A stretch of 33,524 bases of DNA. Source: UBA11612 sp965228575. Lineage in GTDB: Bacteria; Pseudomonadota; Alphaproteobacteria; Rhodospirillales; Rhodospirillaceae. This document shows, one piece after another, positions 24,110 to 32,293 of this stretch. The stretch covers positions 1-33,524 of the forward strand of contig CBDDHW010000071.1 of assembly GCA_965228575.1 (NCBI GenBank). Direction: 5' to 3'. The notes beneath the pieces are model-generated. The model ran no database searches. It worked only from the letters and a program-made list of their open reading frames with translations, and was not told the DNA's origin. Numbering within the stretch: position 1 is the stretch's first letter; each line of letters begins with the position of its first letter. The translations under genes were made by a program, and so were the position numbers.

Positions 24110-25267
24110 ATGGACATTGCAGCCCATACCCTGGCCTCCCCTGGCCCTAGCCCCTCCCCGGCGTGCGCACCCGTCACGGCGGTGGAGGGCACTCCAGGGG
24201 TTCATCCTGCTGCTAGGCGAGGTCGAGCGGCCACAAGCAATAAGTCAGGACGTTATGAAGTCCATCAGCGAGTGCGCACAGACGACGGCTGGGGAACCCT
24301 GGATATGCCGCCTACATCTTTGCGGACCGAGGTTTTTCGTGACAGTAGCAGGTCCATCATTTCTCGAAATACTTCCCCGGACGTGCCGTTCGACCGTTCG
24401 GTTAACCCTTATCGGGGGTGCGAACATGGCTGTAGTTATTGTTTTGCACGGCCCACCCATGCGTATCTTGGATTGTCGCCCGGGCTCGATTTTGAAAGCC
24501 GCTTATTTGCAAAGCCAGACGCGGCAGCGCTTCTAGAGAAAGCTCTCCGGTCTCCAAAGTACAAGTGTCGCCCAATGGCCATGGGCACTAACACCGATCC
24601 CTATCAACCGCTTGAGAGAGATTATCGAATTACAAGGTCTGTCCTCGAGGTACTCGCAAAATTCAAACACCCTGTCGGCATAGTCACAAAAAACTCCCTT
24701 ATTACCCGCGACATCGACATTCTTCAGGATATGGCTAAAGAGAACTTGGCTCGAGTGTACCTCTCGATTACTTCACTTGATCACCATTTGTCGCGGAAAA
24801 TGGAACCGCGCGCCTCTAGTCCCCAAAACCGTCTTGACGCAATTCGCAAGTTAAGTCGCGCTGGTATTCCCACTGGAGTCATGTTCGCACCAGCCATTCC
24901 GGGTCTTAATGATCACGAAATGGATTCCGTGTTAGCAAATGCGAGAGATGCGGGTGCCGAAGTCGCTGGGTACATTGTTTTAAGACTGCCAATGGAGGTC
25001 AAAGCCCTATTTTATGAGTGGCTAAACGCTTCTGTGCCGGAGCGTGCATCCCGGGTTATGTCCCTCATTCGGTCAATGCGAAATGGACGAGATTACGACC
25101 CTGACTGGACTCACAGAATGATTGGCACTGGGCCCGTCGCTGACGTTCTTAAGAAGCGCTTCCATCTCGCGTGTAAGAGATTGAGTTTCAATACTGAAGC
25201 TCGATCCTTAGACACGTCAAAATTTTGCCCCCCGTTGAGCGCTGGAGGACAACTTGCTCTATTTTGA
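24110..25267 (+). CDS. PA0069-family radical SAM protein (spore photolyase-like)
   Basis: A 385-residue radical SAM enzyme of the PA0069/SplB-related group. I chose ATG 24110, with AAGGTG ahead, over a GTG at 24026 whose product starts with an unlikely hydrophobic run. A Pro/Ala-rich leader precedes RRGRAATSNKSGRYE and the 4Fe-4S motif CEHGCSYC (CxxxCxxC), followed by ARPTHAYLGLSPGLDFE. Later landmarks are AMGTNTDPYQPLER, GIVTKNSLITRD, LSITSLD and APAIPGLND. The family is predicted to repair DNA or modify nucleic acid, but the substrate is unproven. A GTTC-N7-GTTC element just upstream suggests SOS control. A rho-independent terminator lies downstream. The catalytic motifs are all intact. Confidence 0.92.
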   Translation: MDIAAHTLASPGPSPSPACAPVTAVEGTPGVHPAARRGRAATSNKSGRYEVHQRVRTDDGWGTLDMPPTSLRTEVFRDSSRSIISRNTSPDVPFDRSVNPYRGCEHGCSYCFARPTHAYLGLSPGLDFESRLFAKPDAAALLEKALRSPKYKCRPMAMGTNTDPYQPLERDYRITRSVLEVLAKFKHPVGIVTKNSLITRDIDILQDMAKENLARVYLSITSLDHHLSRKMEPRASSPQNRLDAIRKLSRAGIPTGVMFAPAIPGLNDHEMDSVLANARDAGAEVAGYIVLRLPMEVKALFYEWLNASVPERASRVMSLIRSMRNGRDYDPDWTHRMIGTGPVADVLKKRFHLACKRLSFNTEARSLDTSKFCPPLSAGGQLALF

Positions 25268-25286
25268 GTCAACATTTTGAGTCAAC
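25261..25286 (+). repeat. Tandem 13-base repeat across the radical SAM stop codon
   Basis: ATTTTGAGTCAAC occurs twice head to tail (25261-25273 and 25274-25286). The first copy contains the TGA stop codon. It looks like a small slippage duplication. Confidence 0.85.
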
Positions 25287-25343
25287 GCCAAGAACAGTTG
25301 GAGTTTAAGTTTATCGGTTAGTGATTACCGAATGAAATAAGAA

Positions 25344-25373
25344 CCGGGTGGCCCTCAATATAGAACCACCCGG
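25344..25373 (+). terminator. Hairpin downstream of the radical SAM gene
   Basis: CCGGGTGG (25344-25351) pairs with CCACCCGG (25366-25373) around a 14-base loop. There is no T-run directly after it. It stands just before a better terminator. Confidence 0.5.
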
Positions 25374-25382
25374 CCTCCCCCT

Positions 25383-25408
25383 CCGGCGTATACGCCGGCA
25401 ACTTTTTT
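25383..25408 (+). terminator. Rho-independent terminator
   Basis: The palindrome CCGGCGTATACGCCGG (25383-25398) forms a 6-bp GC-rich stem with a TATA loop, followed by CAAC and T6 (25403-25408). It fits termination of the radical SAM transcript. Confidence 0.85.
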
Positions 25409-25431
25409 GTACCCTCGGTGGAGGGAACAAA

Positions 25432-25446
25432 GTTCAAACGACGTTC
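25432..25446 (+). promoter_or_regulatory. Second GTTC-N7-GTTC match, LexA-like
   Basis: GTTC at 25432-25435 and at 25443-25446 have 7-base spacing. A third GTTC follows at 25458-25461. No gene is clearly controlled by it, and one chance match per window is expected, so it may be coincidental. Confidence 0.25.
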
Positions 25447-25673
25447 AAATTAGATACGTTCAGTTTATTTGTGAGGTTCCTATTCGCGATAGGTGTAATC
25501 ACTTATGCGTCAGCCAAATTCAGATATTTTTGAGCAGTGTTGCAAAAAGGCCCTGACGTTTACCGGGTCAGTTTAGAGAGCTTAAAATAAAAGAAAACTA
25601 AGGCGAGATATCGCATTGCACCCAAAATTTTTGCGGGCATAAAATTAGAAGTATTAAAAGATATGTAAAAGGA

Positions 25674-26555
25674 CTAGTGGCACATAAGGATTGGGACCTG
25701 CGCTTCACGCAAAACCTGCCCCGTTACACTGCCAAGTATAAGCTGACGCAACTTCGATCGCGTATAAGCACCCATCACCATAAGGTCTGCTTTAATTTCA
25801 GTTGTCGCCTCTATAAGCGCTTCCCCAGTCCGACTAGCCGGGGGCAAAACTTTTCGAACAACATTTTTTACGTCATGGAAAGCGAAGTAAGCCTCTAAGT
25901 CTTCGACAGGGGCTAACCACTCCTCCTCCTCAGCACGCAAAACAACGACTTCTTCGACCAACTCAAAGAATGGCCGCGCTGCTGCCACGGCACGCGTTGC
26001 TTCGATGGACCCATTCCAAAATACAGCTAAGCGTTTAATCAATCCCCGCGTCTCATCTCCAACATTTCGACCCGGTGGTGCGACAATAATCGGTCGACCG
26101 CTTTGCATGAGAGCGGCATTTAGAGTAATGAGCGCGGCTGTTTCGTTACTCACCGTAGGACGTGCCAACACAATAAAGTCTGCTCTGCACCCGCGTGTTG
26201 CAACAAGTTGCTCCTCGACCCCAACCTCTTCGACCCAACTTGTACGCACTCCCTCTGAGGCTCGAAAGGCTTCGTCATCACTCGCCCCATACGATCTCGA
26301 AATTTCGTCATACATTGACCGCACGTTTTTACAACGAACTTCTGTTTCTCGTTCCGCCATATCCATCATTTCATCAACGACGGCGCCAGACATAGCTTCT
26401 CCAACAAGGGGCAATGCCGCTACGGGATCTGGGCGCACATGCAAAACATCAAGGTGACACCTAAGACTCGCTGCGAGCTCCACCGCGGTGATCAGTGCTG
26501 CGCGACCACTCACTGCATCACTTGCAATAACAAGAATGTTTTTCACAGTAGACAT
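25674..26555 (-). CDS. Tandem-domain universal stress protein
   Basis: A 293-residue protein with two UspA-type domains, residues about 3-150 and 165-293. The start is ATG 26555: GGAAGG lies upstream, and the next residues, TVKNILVIASD, begin the first strand. The second domain keeps a convincing nucleotide-binding tail, DLMVMGAYTRSKLRQLILGS followed by PILMCH, with the G-2x-G-9x-G pattern modified to GAYTRSKLRQLILGS. The first domain is degenerate at this site. Tandem USPs act in the cytoplasm under stress and are common in bacteria facing oxygen or energy limitation. It stands upstream of no obvious partner; the CDF gene lies 82 bases behind on the same strand. Confidence 0.9.
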   Translation of the reverse strand: MSTVKNILVIASDAVSGRAALITAVELAASLRCHLDVLHVRPDPVAALPLVGEAMSGAVVDEMMDMAERETEVRCKNVRSMYDEISRSYGASDDEAFRASEGVRTSWVEEVGVEEQLVATRGCRADFIVLARPTVSNETAALITLNAALMQSGRPIIVAPPGRNVGDETRGLIKRLAVFWNGSIEATRAVAAARPFFELVEEVVVLRAEEEEWLAPVEDLEAYFAFHDVKNVVRKVLPPASRTGEALIEATTEIKADLMVMGAYTRSKLRQLILGSVTGQVLREAQVPILMCH

Positions 26556-26637
26556 GAAGCGCCTTCCGAGAGATAGGATTTCAACATGCAACCATTTTTT
26601 CTAGCAACGTCTTGTCTTGTAGTAAGCAGATCCTTCA

Positions 26638-27558
26638 CTAGTGCAAGGGACTCCCTACAACCGGATGAAACTCATCTACCCCTTCGGGATCTTGGTGAAT
26701 TATAACGTCGGATTTCGGAAAAGCAGCACGGACAGCTTTTTCAACGTCATCGGATATGCGGTGAGCTTCTATCAGCGAAATGCTTGATTCCAACACAATG
26801 TGCATCTGAATAAATTGGTGTAACCCCGCCGATCTCGTGCGCAATTCATGCACATCGAGAACTTTAGGGTGCTTACGCGCAATAGCGCGAATATGATTTC
26901 GGTCATCATCCGGCAACTCCCGATCCATTAACAAGTTGACCGAGCGAGTGGCAATTTTTACGGCGCTGTAAATTAGGAAAAGACTGATCCCAATACCGAA
27001 AACGGGGTCCGCCCAAGCCATCTCAAAGTGGGCTGATAAAACTAACGCGGCGATAACGCTGACGTTCATGAGTAAGTCGCCAGTGTAATGCAGGGAGTCG
27101 GCATTCACAGCGACCGAGCCAGTTTTCCGGACAACGAATTTCTGAAATTGAACCAACACCAGTGTCGCCACTATGGAAAACAAAATCACGCCAATACCAA
27201 TTTGGGAATTATCGACAGAAGTCGAAGACCCAAAGCGTGTTGCAGCCTCCACCATGACGAGAACGGCCGAACCAGCGACAAATGCCGCTTGACCAAGCCC
27301 CGACAATGGCTCGGCTTTGCCATGACCGAAACGATGGTCTGAATCTGCGGGCGTTAGAGCAACGCGAACCGCCATGAAATTGAGCGAGGACGCAAGGAGA
27401 TCAAGGGCCGAATCTGCTAAACTAGAAAGTAATGCGACTGAGCCGGTTACGAAATAAGCCCACGATTTTATAGCGACGAGTATGACAGCAACGACGATCG
27501 CAGCGTAGGTCGCTGCTCGCATTAACTTCGAGTGACTCTTAGTGCCCGTTGCGCTCAT
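26638..27558 (-). CDS. Cation diffusion facilitator transporter (FieF-like)
   Basis: A 306-residue CDF transporter with six predicted membrane helices and a cytoplasmic C-terminal domain. The helix II metal site is SLADSALDLLAS, giving the Asp pair four residues apart; the loop reads HRFGHGKAEPLSGL as in YiiP/FieF; and helix V has DSLHYTGDLLMN with the HxxxD pair. These residues form the zinc/iron/manganese exchange site. The C-terminal domain carries VHELRTRSAG and QMHIVLE. It exports divalent metal from the cytoplasm in exchange for protons. The ATG overlaps the pdxH stop by 4 bases, so the two are coupled. The exact metal cannot be read. Confidence 0.93.
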   Translation of the reverse strand: MSATGTKSHSKLMRAATYAAIVVAVILVAIKSWAYFVTGSVALLSSLADSALDLLASSLNFMAVRVALTPADSDHRFGHGKAEPLSGLGQAAFVAGSAVLVMVEAATRFGSSTSVDNSQIGIGVILFSIVATLVLVQFQKFVVRKTGSVAVNADSLHYTGDLLMNVSVIAALVLSAHFEMAWADPVFGIGISLFLIYSAVKIATRSVNLLMDRELPDDDRNHIRAIARKHPKVLDVHELRTRSAGLHQFIQMHIVLESSISLIEAHRISDDVEKAVRAAFPKSDVIIHQDPEGVDEFHPVVGSPLH

Positions 27559-28157
27559 GGATAAAGCCGTTCCACATCCCAGCCATCTTCAGCGCGACGA
27601 TAGATCAAGCGATCATGCAACCGATCTCGAACATCTTGCCAAAATTCTATAGACGTTGGCGTCAAACGGTACCCTTTCCAATTTTCCATGCGCGGAACAT
27701 CAACTCCATCGAAGCGCTCTTCCATCTCTTTATACTTCGCTAGTAAGGTTTCTCTACGGTCCAAAGACTGAGATTGTCTCGACGCCCATGCGGCGATCTG
27801 ACTTTGGCGAGGGCGCGATGCGTGGTACGCATCCGCATCGGACTCAGGCATAAATTTCGTCGTTCCATCAATTCGGACTTGTCGTTTCAACGATTTCCAA
27901 TGGAAGCAGAGAGACGCCATGTTATTGGCTGCAAGTTCTATGCTCTTGCGGCTTTCGGTGTTTGTGTAGAAAACGAAACCCTTCTCGCTCACATCCTTCA
28001 TCAAAACCATACGAACCGACGGGCGGCCCTCCGGAGTTGCCGTTGCAAGGCTCATTGCATTCGGAACATCGGGTTCACGTGCTTTTGCTTCCTCATACCA
28101 CTGGCGAAATAACTCGATCGGGTCGGGGAGTTCGGGAATAGGAGGATTTATCGTCAT
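27555..28157 (-). CDS. pdxH: Pyridoxamine 5'-phosphate oxidase
   Basis: A 200-residue FMN-dependent enzyme that oxidises pyridoxamine or pyridoxine 5'-phosphate to pyridoxal 5'-phosphate, the final step of vitamin B6 synthesis and salvage. Family segments are PNAMSLATATPEGRPSVRMV in part, GFVFYTNTESRKSIEL, SRPRQSQIAAWASRQSQ in part, and the C-terminal FWQDVRDRLHDRLIYRR region with the conserved WxxxxxRLHDR signature. The N-terminal DPIELFRQWYEEA helix matches. It is the upstream gene of a coupled pair with the CDF transporter. Length and all conserved residues look normal, so function is expected. The neighbourhood with fabI and aroC is common in alphaproteobacteria. Confidence 0.96.
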   Translation of the reverse strand: MTINPPIPELPDPIELFRQWYEEAKAREPDVPNAMSLATATPEGRPSVRMVLMKDVSEKGFVFYTNTESRKSIELAANNMASLCFHWKSLKRQVRIDGTTKFMPESDADAYHASRPRQSQIAAWASRQSQSLDRRETLLAKYKEMEERFDGVDVPRMENWKGYRLTPTSIEFWQDVRDRLHDRLIYRRAEDGWDVERLYP

Positions 28158-28361
28158 AATTACTAGTTACTTGCAGCGAATGGGTAAGTCTAAAGTCAGG
28201 CTTGTATAGCCTCGTGTCAATCATTGGGATCTCAATCTATTTCGGTTTAGCACCCCTTGCACTGCCCTTATTTTGCCACCATTACCGAGTGATATTGCAA
28301 CCATTAGGTAGCGAATCGCGTTGAAGATGCGAGTGACAAATATTCTCAAAGGGTAACGAAC

Positions 28362-28856
28362 ATGCTTACTAATCTCTCTGCCAACCGACTCTCGGCCCTA
28401 TTCTTAATCGCAGCGTTTTCCCTCGGCGGATGTGCGCAAAACGCTGGACAAAAGGAGTCTGGTGGAGCGGTGCTTGGCGCTGTTCTTGGCGGTTTACTGG
28501 GATCGCAATTTGGTAAAGGAGATGGGAAATTAGCAACCACAGCGCTGGGTACTCTTGCCGGCGCTGCGGTCGGAAGTTCTATTGGCCGCAGTATGGACGA
28601 CGTTGACCGCATGAAAATGCGGCAAGCTGAGCGCATCGCCTACACTGCACCATTGAATGAAACAATTGTGTGGAACAACCCTGATTCTGGAAATCGCGGG
28701 TCGTTTACTCCCATTCGTGACGGCCATACAAACTCTGGCGCATACTGCCGGGAGTTCCAATCTGAGATTATCGTGGGCGGGAAAATGGAAACAGGATATG
28801 GCACCGCCTGCCGGCAACCGGATGGATCATGGAAAATCGTTGAAGGAAACTCCTGA
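28362..28856 (+). CDS. Glycine-zipper outer-membrane lipoprotein (17 kDa antigen-like)
   Basis: A 164-residue lipoprotein. The lipobox LGGC places the lipidated Cys at about residue 25, followed by AQNAGQKES. A glycine zipper 2TM region (GGAVLGAVLGGLLGSQFG and LGTLAGAAVGSSIG) spans about 34-75, and the C-terminal half carries YCREFQSEIIVGGK and GYGTACRQPDGSWKIV, as in the Rickettsia 17 kDa surface antigen family. It probably sits in the outer membrane and contributes to envelope structure. Divergent from pdxH and convergent with the YihY-family gene. The gap upstream (28158-28361) holds only a small AGGCT/AGCCT hairpin that I can see. Confidence 0.9.
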   Translation: MLTNLSANRLSALFLIAAFSLGGCAQNAGQKESGGAVLGAVLGGLLGSQFGKGDGKLATTALGTLAGAAVGSSIGRSMDDVDRMKMRQAERIAYTAPLNETIVWNNPDSGNRGSFTPIRDGHTNSGAYCREFQSEIIVGGKMETGYGTACRQPDGSWKIVEGNS

Positions 28857-28910
28857 GTTAGTTTTTTGGTAGGCGAGCCCTGCAAAAACATGAAGCATAT
28901 ATCGCACTCC

Positions 28911-30248
28911 CTACTCTGACTTTTTCTCAGAATTTTTTTCTTTTTCCTCCGCAGGAGCGACCACGCGTGCGAGACTCACGCTAAGAAGCGTGCGTTCGGA
29001 CTCCGCGGCGCCCTTAAGATGTGAATCTAGACGTTGTCCTAGCTTGCTATCGCGCAGTTTCGAGAATGCGGCCGTGCCAATATCTAAACCCAAGTCAAAG
29101 TGATGCACGAGGTCAGCAAGCGGCGTACGAGCTAAATCTCGGGTCAGCACCCACCGATTGTCGTCGGTTACTACAACAAATCGCCCCTGACGCAGGTCAT
29201 CCAATACTGCCGCTAGAGCGGGTTCGGGCGCCTTAAGGGTTTTCGCAAGTCTTTCCGTGCGCAGTCCCTGACCATGGCGCATGAAGGAAAAAAGTTGCGA
29301 TAAAATTTCGAGAGCCAATAGCAATCTACCGATAGCCCCAGCGCCTATACCAGCCTTTGCGGTTCTCCAATCTGGCAATGCGGCGGTTATTACTGCGCCC
29401 GCCAGAACGACCATCCAAATTAGAAAAACCCAAATTAGAAAAATAGGGACGGCGGCCACCGCACCATAGATGGCTTGGTAAGAGGTCATTCCGACGACAA
29501 CCTGCGCGAAGCCATATCTCAACGCCGCAAACAACACCGCAGCTATACCAGCACCAACAAGCGCATCTCGCAACAACACGCGTCTATTCGGAACAACAAT
29601 GTAGACGAAGGTTAAAGCCAACCCAGTTAAAAGTGTTGGCGTAATCAAGCCGAGCAATACATTTATCGATGATCCTTTGGCAGCACTTGATAGCTCGTCG
29701 ACAAACGAAAAATATCCGGAAAGAGAAAAACTTAGTCCGAGCAGCAACGGACCTATAGTGATAACGGTCCAAAGCACCAAAAGCCGCAACAAAAGAGGAC
29801 GAGGCCCGGGAACTCGAAAAATGCGATTGAAAGCAGATTCGATGGTCAGCAATAGCAAGATTGCAGTCACGACCAATCCGATAGCTCCAAACGCTGTCAA
29901 CTCACCTGTCGCGGCGATAAATCCGTTCAATGTCTCACTCATACGAAGGCCAGTATCCGGTACGAGGTTACTGACCACGAAGTCTTGAGCCTGTGTACGA
30001 AGATCGTCGAATTGAGGAAACGCAGCCAACATCGCGAAGACCAAGGCGAGTGCCGGGACAACCGCGAGCGACGTCGAATAACTTAGAGCGGCTGCCGTGC
30101 GGCGAATCTGCTCTTCCTCAATTCTCTTGAGAAAGAAGGGAATCGCTTGCTCCGGGGTTTCAAATGCGGCATCGACAGCGCCTGAAAACACTTTGTAAAT
30201 CCGACTAATTCGGCCGGGGAATTGCGCGAGAATACTCTTGATAGCCAT
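28911..30248 (-). CDS. YihY/BrkB-family inner-membrane protein
   Basis: A 445-residue polytopic membrane protein of the YihY/UPF0761 family, formerly linked to ribonuclease BN. The core (about residues 35-300) has six helices, with the family segments RRTAAALSYSTSLAVVPALAL in part, YFSFVDEL, YQAIYGAVAAVPIFLIW in part and LAGAVITAALPDW. A C-terminal extension of about 150 residues contains a winged-helix-like stretch (LRTERLAKTLKAPEPAL, VVVTDDNRWVLTRD) and ends in a Lys/Glu-rich tail. Function is not established; nuclease activity has been discounted for the family. Divergent from fabI across a 94-base gap. Confidence 0.92.
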   Translation of the reverse strand: MAIKSILAQFPGRISRIYKVFSGAVDAAFETPEQAIPFFLKRIEEEQIRRTAAALSYSTSLAVVPALALVFAMLAAFPQFDDLRTQAQDFVVSNLVPDTGLRMSETLNGFIAATGELTAFGAIGLVVTAILLLLTIESAFNRIFRVPGPRPLLLRLLVLWTVITIGPLLLGLSFSLSGYFSFVDELSSAAKGSSINVLLGLITPTLLTGLALTFVYIVVPNRRVLLRDALVGAGIAAVLFAALRYGFAQVVVGMTSYQAIYGAVAAVPIFLIWVFLIWMVVLAGAVITAALPDWRTAKAGIGAGAIGRLLLALEILSQLFSFMRHGQGLRTERLAKTLKAPEPALAAVLDDLRQGRFVVVTDDNRWVLTRDLARTPLADLVHHFDLGLDIGTAAFSKLRDSKLGQRLDSHLKGAAESERTLLSVSLARVVAPAEEKEKNSEKKSE

Positions 30249-30342
30249 GGCGCACTCACTTTGCCCACTGGATGGTTTCGTGTAGGATGCCGTAACTTAT
30301 TGGTTCCCGAAAGCTTTTCGGTTGAATAATTGGATATTGGCG

Positions 30343-31182
30343 ATGGTTGAACAACAGCTTTTGATGAGTGGCAAAAAAGGATTGATCATGGGCGTTGCCA
30401 ATGATCGCTCCATTGCCTGGGGCATAGCTCAGCAAGCCGCTGCTCACGGGGCCAAATTAGCCTTTACCTATCAGGGTGAGGCCCTAGAACGACGCGTTAA
30501 GCCGCTTGCGGAGAGCGTCAACTCTGATTTGATGCTTCCATGCGACGTAACCGATACGTCGTCAGTTGAGCGGGTTTTTTCTGAGATAAAGCAGAGCTGG
30601 GGAGGATTGGATTTTTTGGTCCATGCCATTGCGTATTCGGATAAAGATCAATTGCGCGGACACTATCTGGACACAACCCGCGAAAACTTCCAGAAAACGA
30701 TGGATATTTCTTGTTATTCATTCACGGAAGTTTGCAGATTGGCGGCCCCATTAATGACTAGCGGAGGCAGCCTTGTCACTTTGTCTTACCTTGGCGCAGA
30801 GCGTGTTACACCTCACTACAATGTTATGGGTGTAGCCAAAGCCGCGCTCGAGGCTAGTGTTCGGTACCTTGCGACGGACCTCGGACCAAGAAACATTCGT
30901 GTCAATGCGATTTCAGCAGGGCCCATCAAAACGCTTGCGGCGTCAGGTATCGGTGATTTTCGTTACATCTTGAAATGGAATGAATTGAACGCACCGATGG
31001 ATCGCAATGTAACCATAGAAGATGTTGGTAAATCTGGCCTCTACCTTTTGAGCGACTTAGGAAGTGGTGTAACTGGCGAAGTCCATCACGTGGACTGTGG
31101 GTATCACACTGTCGGCATGATGGCCCCTGAATCGGCACAGGACATTTCTGACCTGTTTGCAGGTGCCAAAATGACCGACTAA
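30343..31182 (+). CDS. fabI: Enoyl-ACP reductase (NADH)
   Basis: A 279-residue enzyme that reduces trans-2-enoyl-ACP in the last step of each fatty-acid elongation cycle. It has the FabI-type Rossmann start GLIMGVANDRSIAWGIA, HAIAYSDKDQLRGHYLDT in part, and the catalytic SYLGAERVTPHYNVMGVAKA (Tyr-x6-Lys pattern). The final segments are HVDCGYHTVGMM. I chose ATG 30343; a TTG at 30322 and an ATG at 30364 are alternatives. It is the usual triclosan target. aroC begins 4 bases after its stop and sppA follows, so the three are probably one operon. The reading frame is intact. Confidence 0.96.
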   Translation: MVEQQLLMSGKKGLIMGVANDRSIAWGIAQQAAAHGAKLAFTYQGEALERRVKPLAESVNSDLMLPCDVTDTSSVERVFSEIKQSWGGLDFLVHAIAYSDKDQLRGHYLDTTRENFQKTMDISCYSFTEVCRLAAPLMTSGGSLVTLSYLGAERVTPHYNVMGVAKAALEASVRYLATDLGPRNIRVNAISAGPIKTLAASGIGDFRYILKWNELNAPMDRNVTIEDVGKSGLYLLSDLGSGVTGEVHHVDCGYHTVGMMAPESAQDISDLFAGAKMTD

Positions 31183-31186
31183 CGCC

Positions 31187-32275
31187 ATGTCTAGTAATAC
31201 TTTCGGCACCCTTTTTCGGTTCACGACTTTTGGGGAAAGCCACGGACCAGCCTTGGGGTGTGTTGTGGATGGCGTTCCTCCGCGAATACCGCTGTGTGAA
31301 AGCGACATCCAAGTGTGGATGGACAAACGAAGGCCGGGCCAATCGAAATACACGACCCAACGAAACGAGCCCGACGAAATCAAGATCCTGTCTGGAGTTT
31401 TTGAGGGCGTAACAACAGGCACGCCAATTGGGCTTTTGCTAGAGAACGTCGATGCCCGATCAAAAGACTACGGGGATATTGCGGAGAAGTTCCGACCGGG
31501 CCACGCAGATTATACGTATTGGAAAAAGTACGGCATCCGGGACTACCGCGGCGGCGGACGTCAGTCTGCCCGAGAGACCGCAATGCGTGTCGCAGCGGGT
31601 GCAATTGCACGTAAAGTGCTGGAACAACGTCTGGGGGACGAAGTCAAAGTACGTGGCGCGCTGGTTCAAATGGGACCTCACGCCATCAACAGAGAAAATT
31701 GGGACTGGGCGGAAACCACCCGCAATCCGTTTTTCTCACCTGACAGGGAGGCCGCCTCAAAATGGGCGGACTATCTCGATCAGGTCCGCAAAGACGGATC
31801 CTCCGCCGGTGCAACTATTGAGGTCGTGGCTGAAGGTGTTCCGGCAGGTCTTGGCGCTCCTGTCTACGGAAAACTCGACGCAGATATCGCCAGTGCCCTA
31901 ATGAGCATTAACGCCGCCAAGGGCGTTGAAATCGGCGATGGCTTTGCGACAGCTGCGATGACCGGTGAGGAAAACGCCGACGAAATGCGGATGACAGATA
32001 ATGGCGCTGTTAGGTTCTTATCCAATCATGCGGGTGGTATCTTAGGCGGAATATCGTCAGGCCAGGCCGTTGTCGCGCGGGTGGCCATTAAGCCGACGAG
32101 CTCGATTTTAAATCCTCGCAAAACTGTAGATATTCATGGAAAAGATACCGATATAGTGACGAAAGGGCGCCATGATCCGTGCGTGGGCATACGCGGCGTA
32201 CCGGTGGCCGAGGCAATGGTAGCGATTGTCCTCGCCGATCACCTCCTGCGCCATCACGCGCAGTGCAAACCGTAA
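31187..32275 (+). CDS. aroC: Chorismate synthase
   Basis: A 362-residue enzyme converting 5-enolpyruvylshikimate 3-phosphate to chorismate, with reduced FMN required. Signatures are TFGESHGPALGCVVDGVPP (in part), RRPGQSKYTTQRNEPD, RPGHADYTYWKKYG, and DYRGGGRQSARETAMRVAAG in part, plus NHAGGILGGISSGQ and the C-terminal TVDIHGKDTDIVTKGRHDPC in part. Its ATG lies 4 bases after the fabI stop and it is followed after 18 bases by sppA. The frame is complete, and all the conserved basic residues of the active site appear to be present. It supplies aromatic amino acids, folate and ubiquinone precursors. Confidence 0.97.
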   Translation: MSSNTFGTLFRFTTFGESHGPALGCVVDGVPPRIPLCESDIQVWMDKRRPGQSKYTTQRNEPDEIKILSGVFEGVTTGTPIGLLLENVDARSKDYGDIAEKFRPGHADYTYWKKYGIRDYRGGGRQSARETAMRVAAGAIARKVLEQRLGDEVKVRGALVQMGPHAINRENWDWAETTRNPFFSPDREAASKWADYLDQVRKDGSSAGATIEVVAEGVPAGLGAPVYGKLDADIASALMSINAAKGVEIGDGFATAAMTGEENADEMRMTDNGAVRFLSNHAGGILGGISSGQAVVARVAIKPTSSILNPRKTVDIHGKDTDIVTKGRHDPCVGIRGVPVAEAMVAIVLADHLLRHHAQCKP

Positions 32276-32293
32276 ATTTGCAGCGGAGTTCCT

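Larger units (their letters stand above)
25268..25673. other. Intergenic region with stacked hairpins; no convincing gene
   Basis: About 400 bases between the radical SAM gene and the tandem universal stress protein gene. It holds two hairpins (25344-25373 and 25383-25398), a second GTTC-N7-GTTC match (25432-25446) and a short hydrophobic frame ending near 25533 (IGVITYASAKFRYF) that lacks a ribosome site and an ATG. I see no supported protein-coding gene. Confidence 0.6.

Noticed and set aside
24117..24536. 139-codon frame inside the radical SAM gene
   Set aside because: Out-of-frame shadow; the CxxxCxxC-bearing frame is the real one.
25348..25533. 61-codon frame after the radical SAM gene
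   Set aside because: Runs through two hairpins and a terminator T-run; no ribosome site at the ATG. Only its last hydrophobic part merited a mention.
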